From positions 1 to 45,325 of the forward strand of contig JACSRE010000108.1 in assembly GCA_014879945.1 (NCBI GenBank): 45,325 bases of DNA, written 5' to 3'. The translations under genes and the position numbers were made by a program. Below are positions 1 to 9,982 of the stretch, in pieces. The DNA comes from Myxococcus sp. (GTDB taxonomy: Bacteria > Myxococcota > Myxococcia > Myxococcales > Myxococcaceae). Position 1 is the stretch's first letter. Every line of letters begins with the position of its first letter. A model generated the notes under the pieces. The model worked only from the letters and a program-made list of their open reading frames with translations. It was not told where the DNA came from and ran no database searches.

Positions 1-180
1 GCGGTAGAGCCACGAGCGCTCGTTGGTGCCGCGCGGGGCGGTGAAGGGGGAACCGGAAAACTGCTCGGCATAGAGGCCGTAGGCCGGCCGCTGCGGCGAG
101 TTGCGGCCCTGCGGCAGGGCGCCGGGAAGCGCCTCCGTCTCGAAGTCGTTGCCGAAGCCCGGCATGTAGGAATACGCCAT
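1..180 (-). CDS. hmgA: Homogentisate 1,2-dioxygenase, N-terminal fragment (runs off left end)
   Basis: An open frame reads from an ATG at 178-180 (minus strand) to base 1, giving the first 60 residues. It begins [20 protein letters not shown] and ends [14 protein letters not shown], the conserved start of homogentisate dioxygenase, the Fe(II) ring-cleavage enzyme of tyrosine and phenylalanine breakdown. The catalytic residues lie in the missing C-terminal part. The wording of this N-terminus is that of alphaproteobacterial enzymes, from memory of the family. It is divergent from an hppD start at 477, the pathway partner that makes homogentisate. Because the rest of the window is myxobacterial, this piece probably belongs to another organism joined at a chimeric contig end. 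Confidence 0.88.
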   Translation of the reverse strand, partial: MAYSYMPGFGNDFETEALPGALPQGRNSPQRPAYGLYAEQFSGSPFTAPRGTNERSWLYR

Positions 181-232
181 GCTGCTTCTCCCTCGTCTTT
201 GCGTCGCCGCCGGTCGTGCCGGCGCGATCGAT

Positions 233-269
233 TGGTTGCGTTCGTAACCATCAAAAATGTAACCATCAA
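233..269. promoter_or_regulatory. Putative operator: inverted and direct repeats between hmgA and hppD
   Basis: The 296-base divergent region holds TGGTTGCG (233-240), then two bases, then CGTAACCA (243-250), an inverted repeat with one mismatch. The block GTAACCATCAA occurs twice, at 244-254 and 259-269, spaced 15 bases apart. This arrangement fits a binding site for a dimeric regulator acting on both genes; homogentisate pathway genes are often controlled by MarR- or IclR-type repressors. The regulator is not in the window, so the assignment is inference. Nothing else stands out between 181 and 476. Confidence 0.45.
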
Positions 270-476
270 CGGCCGCCGCGCCGTTTGCGTTGCCCGCGGC
301 GCGCGCTTGCCGCGTTCCTGCATACAGGCCGGGCGCGTGCGGCGCCCGGAATGCACGTTTCGTGCATGAGATGCCGATTCGCCTCACGCCTTCGCACACA
401 ATTTGCGCCCCGGACGCGTTAGGATTTTCTCCACTGTACGCAACAGGCGGAAGCATCCCGCCGACTGGAGGAGAAG

Positions 477-803
477 ATGGGTCCTTTCCCGCACGACGCG
501 CCGCCCGCCCGGATCGGCGCCGACAACCCCGCCGGCACCGACGGCTTCGAGTTCGTCGAATTCGCCCATCCCGAGCCGCAGAAGCTCGCCGAGCTCTTCG
601 AGCGCATGGGCTACGTGCCGGTGGCCCGCCATCGCACGAAGGCCGTCACCGTCTGGCGGCAGGGCGACATCAATTACGTGGTCAACGCCGAACCGGGCTC
701 GCACGCCATGCGCTTCGTCGACAAGCACGGCCCCTGCGCCCCGTCGATGGCCTGGCGCGTCGTCGACGCGAAGCATGCCTTCGAGCACGCCGTGGCGCGG
801 CTT
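477..803 (+). pseudogene. hppD: 4-hydroxyphenylpyruvate dioxygenase N-terminal fragment
   Basis: The ATG at 477 follows a GGAGGAGAAG ribosome site. About 107-109 codons match the N-terminal VOC domain of 4-hydroxyphenylpyruvate dioxygenase, including [52 protein letters not shown] and [19 protein letters not shown]. The enzyme converts 4-hydroxyphenylpyruvate to homogentisate, the substrate of the divergent hmgA product. The C-terminal catalytic domain with the iron ligands is absent; the frame continues into a radical SAM protein instead. The fragment cannot be an active dioxygenase. It is most likely a contig-joining artefact rather than a decayed gene. Confidence 0.85.
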
Positions 804-2258
804 GCGCGCGGCGCGCCTTCGCTTCTCGCGGCAGCCGAGGGCGCCTCGGCGGAGGCGCGCGCCCGACTCGAGGCGAGCCACGCGCGCGCCGCCGCCCACT
901 GGAGGGAGGAGGAGCCACGGCTGCGCGGCCTCGTCGACGGCGGCGGGCGGGGAGCGGCGGCCTGGCTCGAGCTGGACCGGGCGCGAGACCTCATCGTGGG
1001 CGTCATTCCCCACACCCAGTGCGTGCCGCGCAGCGCGGCGTGCGGCTTCTGCACCTTCCCCCACGACCCCGCCAACAAGCCCAGCCGCCTGCGCATGCTC
1101 GAGGCCGTGTGCCGCGACGTCGAGGCGGTGACGGCCCACGAGGCGCTGCGCGGCCGCCGGGTGCACGCCCTCTACCTGGGCGGCGGCACCGCCAACCTCT
1201 CGTCGCCCGAAGAGGTGGAGCGGCTCCTGTCGGCGCTGCGCCACCGGCTGGTGCTCGACGACGCCGAGCTCACCCTCGAGGGCACCCCCGCGCTCTTCGA
1301 GGGCTGGTTCTCGTCGCACCTCGAGCTCCTTGCGTCGCAGCCGGTGGCGCAGCGGCGCATCAGCATGGGCGTGCAGACCTTCGACGCGCGCTTCCTTGGG
1401 CTGATGGGGCGCGAGAAGTTCGGTGACGCCGCCCTGGTGAAGAAGCTCGCCCGCAGGTGCAGGGAGCGCGACATCACCACCTCGGCCGACCTGCTCTTCA
1501 ACCTGCCCGGGCAGACGCTCGAGCAGATGGAGCGCGACGTCGACACCGCCCTCGCGGCAGGGCTCGAGCAGCTGTGTCTGTACAACCTGGTGCTCTACGC
1601 GGGCCTGGGCACGCCCTGGTCGAAGGACGCGGCGCTCGTCGGCGCGATGCCCGACAACGGCCGCGCCGCGGAGCACTGGCTCGCCCTGCGGGAGCGGCTG
1701 CTGCGGGCCGGCTACGTGCAGGCGACGCTGACGAACTTCGAGCGCAGCGACGTGCGGGGGAGCGTCAAGGCCTTCCGCTATGAGCTCGCGAGCTTCGCGC
1801 CCGACCGCACCGACGCGCTGGGCTTCGGCCCCTTGAGCCTCACCACCTTCCTCGACTGGCCGCGGCTGCGGGGGCTGAAGCTGCTGCGCCGCAACGACCT
1901 GAGCCGCCCCGCGTGGTCGGGCGAAGACCTGGCGTACCGCTACGACGCCGCGGGCCTTCGCCTGCTGTTCGTCACCCGCAGCTTCGCCACCACCCGCGTC
2001 GAGCTCGGGCGCTACGCCGCGTGCTTCGGCACCGCGCTGGCCGACGACTTCTCAGCGGCGCTCGCGGCGGTGCGCGCCGAGGGCCTCGTCACCGTCGACG
2101 ACGGCGCCGTCACGCTCACGCCCCTGGGCATGTTCTACGCCGACGCGGTGGTGTCGACCTTCGCCCAGGGCCTGGCCCGCGCCGACGGCGCCGGCGTGCA
2201 CACCGCCGACCTGCTCGAGGAGCGCCCGCGCAGCGAGCAGTACCTGAGCATGGGCTGA
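477..2258 (+). CDS. Radical SAM HemN/HemW-like protein, 5' end replaced by HPPD sequence
   Basis: The whole frame is 593 residues. From about residue 110 on it is a coproporphyrinogen-dehydrogenase-like radical SAM protein. Features are the cluster motif [19 protein letters not shown] (about residues 180-198, spacing CX6CX2C rather than the usual CX3CX2C), [30 protein letters not shown] and a C-terminal winged-helix-like region ([17 protein letters not shown]) as in HemN/HemW relatives. Such proteins use SAM and a 4Fe-4S cluster for radical chemistry or heme handling; the substrate here is unknown. Its true start lies upstream of the junction and is lost. A DALFGFGPLS-type central segment is also HemN-like. 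The family is confident; the native N-terminus is not. Confidence 0.75.
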   Translation: MGPFPHDAPPARIGADNPAGTDGFEFVEFAHPEPQKLAELFERMGYVPVARHRTKAVTVWRQGDINYVVNAEPGSHAMRFVDKHGPCAPSMAWRVVDAKHAFEHAVARLARGAPSLLAAAEGASAEARARLEASHARAAAHWREEEPRLRGLVDGGGRGAAAWLELDRARDLIVGVIPHTQCVPRSAACGFCTFPHDPANKPSRLRMLEAVCRDVEAVTAHEALRGRRVHALYLGGGTANLSSPEEVERLLSALRHRLVLDDAELTLEGTPALFEGWFSSHLELLASQPVAQRRISMGVQTFDARFLGLMGREKFGDAALVKKLARRCRERDITTSADLLFNLPGQTLEQMERDVDTALAAGLEQLCLYNLVLYAGLGTPWSKDAALVGAMPDNGRAAEHWLALRERLLRAGYVQATLTNFERSDVRGSVKAFRYELASFAPDRTDALGFGPLSLTTFLDWPRLRGLKLLRRNDLSRPAWSGEDLAYRYDAAGLRLLFVTRSFATTRVELGRYAACFGTALADDFSAALAAVRAEGLVTVDDGAVTLTPLGMFYADAVVSTFAQGLARADGAGVHTADLLEERPRSEQYLSMG

Positions 2259-2267
2259 CGTCGGGCC

Positions 2268-2714
2268 TCAGCGCGCGCGGCTGTCGAGGAGGATGGTGAC
2301 CGGCCCGTCGTTCACCAGCGCGACCTTCATGTCGGCGGCGAAGACGCCCTCGGCGACCGTCAGCCCGGCCGCGCGGCACTTCTCGCAGAAGGCGGCGTAG
2401 AGGCGCCGGGCCTCGTCGGGCGGCATGGCGTCGATGAAGCTCGGCCGGCGGCCCTTCTTCGTGTCGGCGAAGAGGGTGAACTGGCTCACCGCGAGCAGCG
2501 CCTTCGAGCCGTCGACCAGCGCGCGGTTCATCTTGCCCGCCTCGTCTTCGAAGATGCGCAGGCCCGGCACCTTGTCGACCATGAAGTCGACGTCGGCGTC
2601 GGTGTCACCCTTGCCGACGCCGAGCAGCACCAGCAGCCCGGGCCCGATGGCGCCCACCACGGCGCCGTCGACCGTCACCGACGCCTCTTTCACCCGCTGG
2701 AGCACCGCCCGCAC
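2268..2714 (-). CDS. dtd: D-aminoacyl-tRNA deacylase
   Basis: A full-length 148-residue Dtd. It hydrolyses D-amino acids wrongly attached to tRNA, a cytoplasmic proofreading step in translation. It starts [17 protein letters not shown] and carries the family signatures [17 protein letters not shown] (catalytic SQxT) and [11 protein letters not shown] (the Gly-cisPro-like GP motif). Length matches the family norm of about 145-150. It ends 9 bases from the radical SAM stop, tail to tail, and starts 1 base after the stop of the lipoprotein hydrolase upstream on the same strand, so the two are probably co-transcribed. Confidence 0.95.
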   Translation of the reverse strand: MRAVLQRVKEASVTVDGAVVGAIGPGLLVLLGVGKGDTDADVDFMVDKVPGLRIFEDEAGKMNRALVDGSKALLAVSQFTLFADTKKGRRPSFIDAMPPDEARRLYAAFCEKCRAAGLTVAEGVFAADMKVALVNDGPVTILLDSRAR

Positions 2715-2715
2715 G

Positions 2716-5700
2716 TCAGGGCCCCGAGACGGGCTGCGAGATCCACGGGCAGCTCGAGGTGTGCTGGCAGCCGTCGAACGACACCTGGGTGCCCTCGGAC
2801 GCGAGGTACCGCGCCAACAGGTTCACCAGGTAGGTGCCGTCGTCGAAGGCCTTCTTCGGGTCGGGCAGGTCGAAGCCGTGGCGCCCGGTGGGGCTGGGCA
2901 TCGGGTAGAGCACGCCGACGGTGCCGCCGACGACCTCGCTCCTGAAGACGTGGCGCAGCGGCGGGGTCAAGCGGGGCACGTCGAACTTGTCGTCCACGGG
3001 CACGGTGCTCGAGAGGTTCTCGATGTCCATCAGCACGGGCTGGCCGCGGGAGTTTCTGAAGGGGCTGGTGCGCGAGACGCCCTCGATGATGTGCGAGTCG
3101 ACCAGCACCTGGTTGACGGTCTTGCCGTAGCGGGCGTCGCGCGAGGTGAGGTCGAGGTAGCCCGCGGCGCGCGCGAGGGCCGTGCCCGCCGCCACCGGCA
3201 CCACCGGGTCGCCGACGGTGTTCATGATGAGGGCGCGGGTGCGCACGCGCTCGCCGGTGCCGTACTGGAGAATGCGGCGCTGGTAGTTGGGCGCGAAGTT
3301 CACCGGGTCGGCGGCGTCGAGGAGCGTCTGGGCGAAGCCGATGAAGCGCCGCGCCTCGGGGGTGCCGCGGCGCAGCCCGAAGCCGTCGCCGAGGGCGATC
3401 AGCGGCGCGCCCTTCGCCAGCGTCTTGCCCTGCCACCTGGTGTCGTCGCCGAAGGCGTCGAGGCTCCACGAGGCGACGGCGCCGGCGGGCACCACGCAGC
3501 CCTCGGGGCGGCTCGAGGGGAGCACGCCCGCGTACACGTCGAGGCGCAGCTGGTGGCCCTGGTCGCTCGAGACCGCGACGCGGAGCAGGCCGTTCTTCTG
3601 CACGCGCGCGCACCGGTGCTCTCGGGTGGTGAGGTTGGTGACGACCGCGGTGTCGCCCTCGTTGAGCGTCGCGTCCACCGGGCCCACCTTCACCCGGCCG
3701 CGCTTGTTGCCGTCTGGCACGTACTGCCAGACGTCGAGGCGCCCCTGGGCGTTCTTCTCGGTGAGCAGCAGCGGGCCCATCATGCGCAGCGACACCGCCT
3801 CTTTCACGCCGCCGTTGGCCGCGCGCTTGCCGATCTCGGCGAAGCCCGCGCCGGCCGAGATGGGCACCACCACGCCCACGCGGGGCTCGGTGCCGCCCAC
3901 CAGCGCGCTCATGATGCCGCCGAGCGAGCCGCCGCCCATCGAGAGCTTCGAGCCGAGGCCGACGTCGATGACGCCGTCGCCGTTGAAGTCGCCCGCGAGG
4001 TCCTTCTCGCCGTCGCGGTTGACGTCCCAGTCCCACCGGGTGGCGCCGTCGAACGACTCGAGCACGTGCACCAGCCGCAGGTAGTCGACGGTCGACTGCC
4101 GCACCATGTCGCGGGTGTGCACCGCGTACGCCGTCCAGAAGTCGGCGCCCGAGTCGGCCACGCCGTCGCCGGTCTGGTCGAACGCGCGGTCGCGGCGCAG
4201 GCCCTTGAAGAGCCCGGTGAGGCCCTTCGAGGTGAAGAGGCCCTCGGCCGCCTGGAGCTCGAGGTCGCCGAAGCCGAGGCCGTGGCTGGGGCAGTCGATG
4301 GCGATCGACGCGATGCCCTGGCGCGCGAAGAGGCCCGAGTAGAAGAGGCCCTCGAGCTTGTTGCTGCCGTAGCCGTGGCCGGCGATGGCCAGCGGGGCCG
4401 GGCCGGTGCGGTGCTTGGGCACGGCCAGCCAGAACGTCACCTTCTCGGAGCGCGGCTTGCCCCCGGGCAGGTCGATGGCGCCGGTCTCGGGGTTCAGCCG
4501 CCAGGTCTGCTGGTGAATCGGCAGCGGGGCGCCGGCGGCGTCGGTGCGCGCGAAGAACTGCGGCGACTCGAAGGCGCCGGTGGCGAAGAAGTCGATGGCC
4601 TTGAAGCCGTCGGTGAGCGCGCGGATCTGCGGAGAGTCGGCGTCGGCGCCCAGCAGCCCCGGCAGCAGGCTCGCCAGCGCGTTCACCAGCTGGTCGCCCG
4701 GCACGATCTTCACGTTGAGCGTGCGCGTGGGGTCGTCGCGCACCGAGTCGAGGTCGACCAGCTTCGAGGGGAACTCGGTGGAAAGGCGCGCCAGCGGCCC
4801 CAGCCCGCGCAGCCCGTCACGAATGGCGACGAAGTACGACGACACGCTCTGGGTGGTGAAGGTCCAGGTGAAGGCGACGTCGTCGAGCGCCAGGCCGTGG
4901 TTGGGCAGGCAGCCGGGCAGGGGCGCGAGCGCGGCGGTCTGCGAGGTGTGGTTGACGTACGCGAAGGGTGAGCGCACCGGGCGGCCGTCTTCGTCGACGA
5001 GGCGGCGGGTGACGACGACGGCGTAGGTGGTGCGCTCGCGCAGCGGCATCAGCGGGCGGAACAGGAGCGACCTCGTCTCGCGCTCGTAGTGCAGCATCAC
5101 CTTCGGGTCGCCCTCGAAGCGCACGTTCGGGTGGTCGAGCACCCCGTCCATGTCGGTGTCTTCGCCGGGGTCGAGCGCGCCGTTGCGGTTCAAGTCCTCC
5201 TCGACCTCTTCGAAGAGCAGGTTGCCGGTGTCGCCGCGTGGGTCGTTGGGGAAGTAGTCGCGGTCTTCGATGACGGCGGGGAAGTTGTCGTTGCCCACGT
5301 CGAGCGGCACCGACTGGCAGAGGTCGGGCGAGTTCGGCGTGACGTCGATGACGTAGAGCACGTCGTCGCGCTGGTCGTAGTCGTCGCCCACGTGCCGCCT
5401 GGCGATGTTGCCGAGGTCGAGCTGCTTCGTGAACGACAGCGACATCGGCGCGTAGGTGCCCCAGCCATCGAGGCGGGCGAGCTCGTCGCGGGTGGCGCGC
5501 TCCCAGGAGGTGCTGGCGGTCTTGCTCGCGTTGAGGCGCTTCTTCGTCGGGCTGGTGGCGTCGAAGCGGCTGGCGAAGTCGTTGGGCAGCGGCACGTTGG
5601 GGAAGGGGCGCTCCTCGATGTCGAAGACGACGCTGGCGCCAGAGCCCTGGGGCGCCAACGCCAGGCCGCTGCCTTCAGGGGCCGCGCACCCGACGGCGAC

Positions 5701-5742
5701 GGTGAAGACGAGCGATGCAGCGAGCAGACGAACGCGGACCAT
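2716..5742 (-). CDS. Large alpha/beta-hydrolase lipoprotein with Asp-rich calcium-type loops
   Basis: The frame is open well upstream, but the ATG at 5740-5742 has a GGAG site 8 bases before it and begins a lipoprotein signal ([19 protein letters not shown], Cys as lipid site), giving 1008 residues. An Ig-like N-terminal part is followed by a hydrolase core with AGHGYGSNK (oxyanion region), IDCPSHG, and [12 protein letters not shown], a GxSxG-like nucleophile elbow. Two Asp/Asn-rich stretches, [19 protein letters not shown] and DVNRDGEKD...[11 protein letters not shown], look like EF-hand or dockerin-type Ca2+ loops; the second sits just before the elbow. It is probably an outer-membrane-anchored esterase or lipase of unknown substrate. 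It is followed directly by dtd. Confidence 0.8.
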   Translation of the reverse strand: MVRVRLLAASLVFTVAVGCAAPEGSGLALAPQGSGASVVFDIEERPFPNVPLPNDFASRFDATSPTKKRLNASKTASTSWERATRDELARLDGWGTYAPMSLSFTKQLDLGNIARRHVGDDYDQRDDVLYVIDVTPNSPDLCQSVPLDVGNDNFPAVIEDRDYFPNDPRGDTGNLLFEEVEEDLNRNGALDPGEDTDMDGVLDHPNVRFEGDPKVMLHYERETRSLLFRPLMPLRERTTYAVVVTRRLVDEDGRPVRSPFAYVNHTSQTAALAPLPGCLPNHGLALDDVAFTWTFTTQSVSSYFVAIRDGLRGLGPLARLSTEFPSKLVDLDSVRDDPTRTLNVKIVPGDQLVNALASLLPGLLGADADSPQIRALTDGFKAIDFFATGAFESPQFFARTDAAGAPLPIHQQTWRLNPETGAIDLPGGKPRSEKVTFWLAVPKHRTGPAPLAIAGHGYGSNKLEGLFYSGLFARQGIASIAIDCPSHGLGFGDLELQAAEGLFTSKGLTGLFKGLRRDRAFDQTGDGVADSGADFWTAYAVHTRDMVRQSTVDYLRLVHVLESFDGATRWDWDVNRDGEKDLAGDFNGDGVIDVGLGSKLSMGGGSLGGIMSALVGGTEPRVGVVVPISAGAGFAEIGKRAANGGVKEAVSLRMMGPLLLTEKNAQGRLDVWQYVPDGNKRGRVKVGPVDATLNEGDTAVVTNLTTREHRCARVQKNGLLRVAVSSDQGHQLRLDVYAGVLPSSRPEGCVVPAGAVASWSLDAFGDDTRWQGKTLAKGAPLIALGDGFGLRRGTPEARRFIGFAQTLLDAADPVNFAPNYQRRILQYGTGERVRTRALIMNTVGDPVVPVAAGTALARAAGYLDLTSRDARYGKTVNQVLVDSHIIEGVSRTSPFRNSRGQPVLMDIENLSSTVPVDDKFDVPRLTPPLRHVFRSEVVGGTVGVLYPMPSPTGRHGFDLPDPKKAFDDGTYLVNLLARYLASEGTQVSFDGCQHTSSCPWISQPVSGP

Positions 5743-5861
5743 CGGTGGAGCTCCAGGGCAGGCGTCGCGAAGCGCGGCGACGCCCGGGTTGGTGACAGTC
5801 AGGCCGCTGCGGGTCAAGCACCCTGCGGTGACTCCATGCACGTCACAAGGTTTCGTCAGCC

Positions 5862-7325
<1,464 letters not shown>

Positions 7326-7410
7326 GGCGCCTCACCTAGCGCCTGCCCGAAGCGCGCGCACGCCAGACTCGGGTGGTGCGATGATGGGGCGCACGCCCCA
7401 TGGAGGTCGA

Positions 7411-8016
7411 ATGAGCCCGTGGTTCTTGTTGGTGTCCCTCGCGGTGACGGGCGCGGACGGCGCGCCGCAGCTCAAGCTCGGCCCGATGCGCAGCGACGTC
7501 GGTGAGTGGCCCCAGGAGCACCTCACGCGCGAGGCGGCGCGCTCGCTGAGTCGAACGGCCGAGCAGCGCGACGCGGGCCACGCGATGGCCGGCCCTGACG
7601 ACCGGGGCGACGTGCAGCTGCGCGGCGTGTTGAAGGCGCGCGCGGGGCAGGGCGTGCGCCTGACGTGGCAGCTGTCGACCCAGGAGTGCCCGCTGCTCAC
7701 CGACGCCGTGGCCTACGACTTCAAGAGCGGAGCGGTGACGCCAGCGGGGCTCGACGCGGTGAGCGTGCAGCTGGCGCAGCGCGCCAAGAAGCTCCTGGCG
7801 AAGGCGCAGGGCCAACGGGCGGTCGCCTGCATCAGCGCCTCGGGCACCCGAGGGACGGTGCGGGCCGCTCACGGCGCCTCGACGGGCGCCACCGCTGAGG
7901 GGGCGACGCCCACCCTCACGCCCTCACCCCAGGCGCCGCCGCTGGTGACCCCCATCGGCGGCGCGCCCTTCATGCTGCGCGGGGCCGGGAGCGACCCGAA
8001 CTCCCGGTCGTACTGA
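7411..8016 (+). CDS. Small exported protein of unknown function
   Basis: The frame is open from 7297, but the ATG at 7411 has GGAGG at 7402-7406 and starts a signal peptide (MSPWFLLVSLAVTGADGAPQ), giving 201 residues. The mature part has a mixed sequence with two cysteines (QECPLL and AVACISA) that could form a disulphide. Its C-terminus is rich in Ala, Thr and Pro. No known domain is recognised. It diverges from the photolyase, with 85 bases between starts, and lies upstream of two further secreted or barrel-like proteins on the same strand. Confidence 0.7.
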   Translation: MSPWFLLVSLAVTGADGAPQLKLGPMRSDVGEWPQEHLTREAARSLSRTAEQRDAGHAMAGPDDRGDVQLRGVLKARAGQGVRLTWQLSTQECPLLTDAVAYDFKSGAVTPAGLDAVSVQLAQRAKKLLAKAQGQRAVACISASGTRGTVRAAHGASTGATAEGATPTLTPSPQAPPLVTPIGGAPFMLRGAGSDPNSRSY

Positions 8017-8071
8017 CGACCGCCGTTTCGCGTCGACACCGGCCCCAGAAAGTGGTCCTTGCCCCCGCTTC

Positions 8072-9172
8072 ATGCGGGACGGAATCGTGAAGTGGTGCGG
8101 TTGTGTGGCCCTCGCGCTCGGGGCGGTCGTTCACGCCGCCGGGCCGGTGGAGCCCCTGACTGACGCGGGCGTCGTCGCGACCGCCGAGCCTTCGCCTTCG
8201 GCCCCGCGCCTGGCCGGTGACGCGGGCGTCGTGGCGAAGGAGCAGCGCCCGGCGCAGGCCCAGCCCGAGGGCCCGAGCTTCGTCGAGGAGCACTTCTCGG
8301 GCACCCGCGTGTACGCGAGCTCGTCGCACTACGAGGTGGCGCTCCTGGCCGGGCAGGGCGGCCTGCTCTTCGCCGATGGTGTCGCGCCCATTCCCCTCAA
8401 CGGCGTGGTGCTGCGGGAGCGCAACGGCCTGCTCTCGTACCTCTTGACGCTCGTCGCAGGGCAGGCGCTCAGCGCCGCCGTCATCGCGAGCTCGGCCGTC
8501 GAGGTGTCGAACGTGCGCAGCACGCGCTCGACGTCAACCCGCTACAACGCCGACGGCTCCCGCACCCGCGTCACCACCACCACCAACTCGGCCACCGTGA
8601 AGCAGCTCAAGACGCAGGGCCAGGTGGACCGCGAGACCGCCGCGGCGAACCGGAGCCTCGAGACCGGGCTGGTCGGCCACACCTTCGCAGACCTCACCAT
8701 CTACGCCGAGCTGCCGGGCCTCTCGGCCTTGAGCGGCGCGCGCCCCGCTGGCGCCGGCTACGAGCTCACCGTCGGCGGCCAGGGCACGCTCTTCGAGCTC
8801 TTCGAGCTGCCGGTGGTGCTCGACGTCGGCTTTCACCTCGCCAACGTGCGCGTGAAGACGCCGCTCTCGCCGGGGCTCGGGGGGCCGCTCTTGTACCACT
8901 CGGCTGGCGGGGTGATGGGGCGCCTGCGCGTTCCCCTCACGCGCTTCGCGGCGCTCTCGGTGGAGTGGGTGCTCAACTTCCTGTCCTTCGACTACCTGTT
9001 CGACCCCGAAGACCTGCTCAGCAAGGGGAGCCGGCCGCTGAGCCCGCTGCGCTTCTCGCTCGATCTGTTCGCGACCGACCACGTCTTCGTCCGCGGTGAC
9101 GCCACCTTCGGCGCGCTCGGCGTCGCCGATGGCCGCCTGGGCTTCTCGCTGACGGCGGGGGTGCGGCTGTGA
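8072..9172 (+). CDS. Secreted protein with beta-rich C-terminal half
   Basis: 366 residues from the ATG at 8072; a GTG at 8087 is an alternative start that would place the signal peptide (KWCGCVALALGAVVHAAG) at the N-terminus. A Pro/Ala-rich linker follows, then a hydrophobic segment (YLLTLVAGQALSAAVIASSA) and a Thr/Ser-rich stretch near RVTTTTNS. The last ~180 residues are alternating hydrophobic strands with Gly and aromatics, ending SLTAGVRL, as in outer-membrane beta-barrels or lipid-binding beta sheets. The stop overlaps the next start in GTGA, so the pair is translationally coupled. The family was not recognised. Confidence 0.65.
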   Translation: MRDGIVKWCGCVALALGAVVHAAGPVEPLTDAGVVATAEPSPSAPRLAGDAGVVAKEQRPAQAQPEGPSFVEEHFSGTRVYASSSHYEVALLAGQGGLLFADGVAPIPLNGVVLRERNGLLSYLLTLVAGQALSAAVIASSAVEVSNVRSTRSTSTRYNADGSRTRVTTTTNSATVKQLKTQGQVDRETAAANRSLETGLVGHTFADLTIYAELPGLSALSGARPAGAGYELTVGGQGTLFELFELPVVLDVGFHLANVRVKTPLSPGLGGPLLYHSAGGVMGRLRVPLTRFAALSVEWVLNFLSFDYLFDPEDLLSKGSRPLSPLRFSLDLFATDHVFVRGDATFGALGVADGRLGFSLTAGVRL

Positions 9173-9954
9173 CGCGCGCGCTCCTGGTGGTGGCGATGGC
9201 GACCGGCGGCGGGGCGTGGGCGGCCGACTTCTCGGTCGACTCCCCGCTGAAAGACGAGCGCAGCCTCATCGCGGGCCGCCTCGGGGGCTCGCCGGCCGAC
9301 GTGGTCGCGCGGGGCCTCGTGGTGTCGGGCGCGCGCGCCGACGTTCCGTACACCCAGACCGGCGGCGAGGTGGTGCTCCAGGGAGGGCTCCACTTCTTCC
9401 AGACGTCGATGGGCGGCATCCTGGGCGCCGAGGCGGACTTCTCGCTCGGGGGCACCACCAGCGAGCGGTCGAACGACGGCACGGTGCGCGACCAACGCAA
9501 AGACGGCGGCACGGCGCAGGAGCGCGCCACGCCGCTGGTGTGGATGACGATGCGCCTGGGGCTGCGCGCGGTGCTGTCGCTGCCGGTGCTGCAGCTCGGC
9601 GAGCAGGTCGCCTTTCGCCTCGGCGGCGCAGGCGGGTTCCTGCTCGACGCCGACGGCAGCCGCTCGTACCTCTTCAGCCCCGTCTTCACTGCCGGCGCCC
9701 AGCTCGGCTTCGTGCTCGGGCCGCTGGCGGGCCTGGCGTCGTGGCTGGCGGTGCCCACCCAGGGCCTCGAGCAGACGCTCACCCGACACAAGGTGAGCCT
9801 CGAGCTCGGCGTGGGCCCCATCGTGCTCGGGGGCTCGTGGCAGCTCGACGCGCTCACCCTGGCGCCGCTGCGTGGCGTCGCGCAGGGCCCGCTCTCGAGC
9901 CAGACCATCGGCTTCCACGCCGGCTACCGGTTCCCCGCGCTCGAGCTGAACTGA
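9169..9954 (+). CDS. Secreted beta-rich protein coupled to the preceding gene
   Basis: 261 residues from GTG 9169, overlapping the previous stop by 4 bases (GTGA). It has a signal peptide (MTRALLVVAMATGGGAWAADF), then strands rich in Gly and alternating hydrophobics, ending IGFHAGYRFPALELN. It is likely an outer-membrane barrel or a periplasmic beta-sandwich. The overlap and similar architecture suggest it works together with the 8072 product, possibly as a paralogous or heteromeric pair. No known family was recognised. Confidence 0.65.
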   Translation: MTRALLVVAMATGGGAWAADFSVDSPLKDERSLIAGRLGGSPADVVARGLVVSGARADVPYTQTGGEVVLQGGLHFFQTSMGGILGAEADFSLGGTTSERSNDGTVRDQRKDGGTAQERATPLVWMTMRLGLRAVLSLPVLQLGEQVAFRLGGAGGFLLDADGSRSYLFSPVFTAGAQLGFVLGPLAGLASWLAVPTQGLEQTLTRHKVSLELGVGPIVLGGSWQLDALTLAPLRGVAQGPLSSQTIGFHAGYRFPALELN

Positions 9955-9976
9955 CGGCGCGCTCCTGGTGTACACG
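9946..9976 (+). promoter_or_regulatory. Putative leaderless promoter before the beta-CASP ribonuclease gene
   Basis: TACACG at 9971-9976 lies 6 bases before the ATG at 9983, with no Shine-Dalgarno site between. CTGAAC (9946-9951) sits 19 bases upstream as a weak -35. Transcription would begin at or next to the ATG, giving a leaderless message. Confidence 0.35.
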
Positions 9977-9982
9977 GGCGCC

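Larger units (their letters stand above)
1..803. other. Probable foreign (alphaproteobacterial) segment joined to a Myxococcota contig
   Basis: Bases 1 to about 800 carry hmgA and hppD N-termini in the divergent layout common in Rhizobiales-like genomes. At about 795-825 the reading frame passes without a stop from HPPD into a radical SAM protein that HPPD enzymes do not contain. The junction lies in a GCGCG-rich stretch, so the exact breakpoint cannot be fixed by eye. The other end of the contig carries sequencing-adapter sequence, which makes a library or assembly chimera the simplest explanation. A true recombination event cannot be excluded from sequence alone. Confidence 0.7.

Noticed and set aside
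477-2258. HPPD-radical SAM fusion as a new bifunctional enzyme
   Set aside because: The HPPD part is truncated before its catalytic domain and the joined pieces differ in taxonomic character; an assembly or library chimera is more likely.
2425-4971. Long plus-strand open frame opposite the hydrolase lipoprotein
   Set aside because: Composition (Ala, Arg, Val, His runs with no domain) is typical of an antisense shadow in high-GC DNA; the minus gene has clear motifs.
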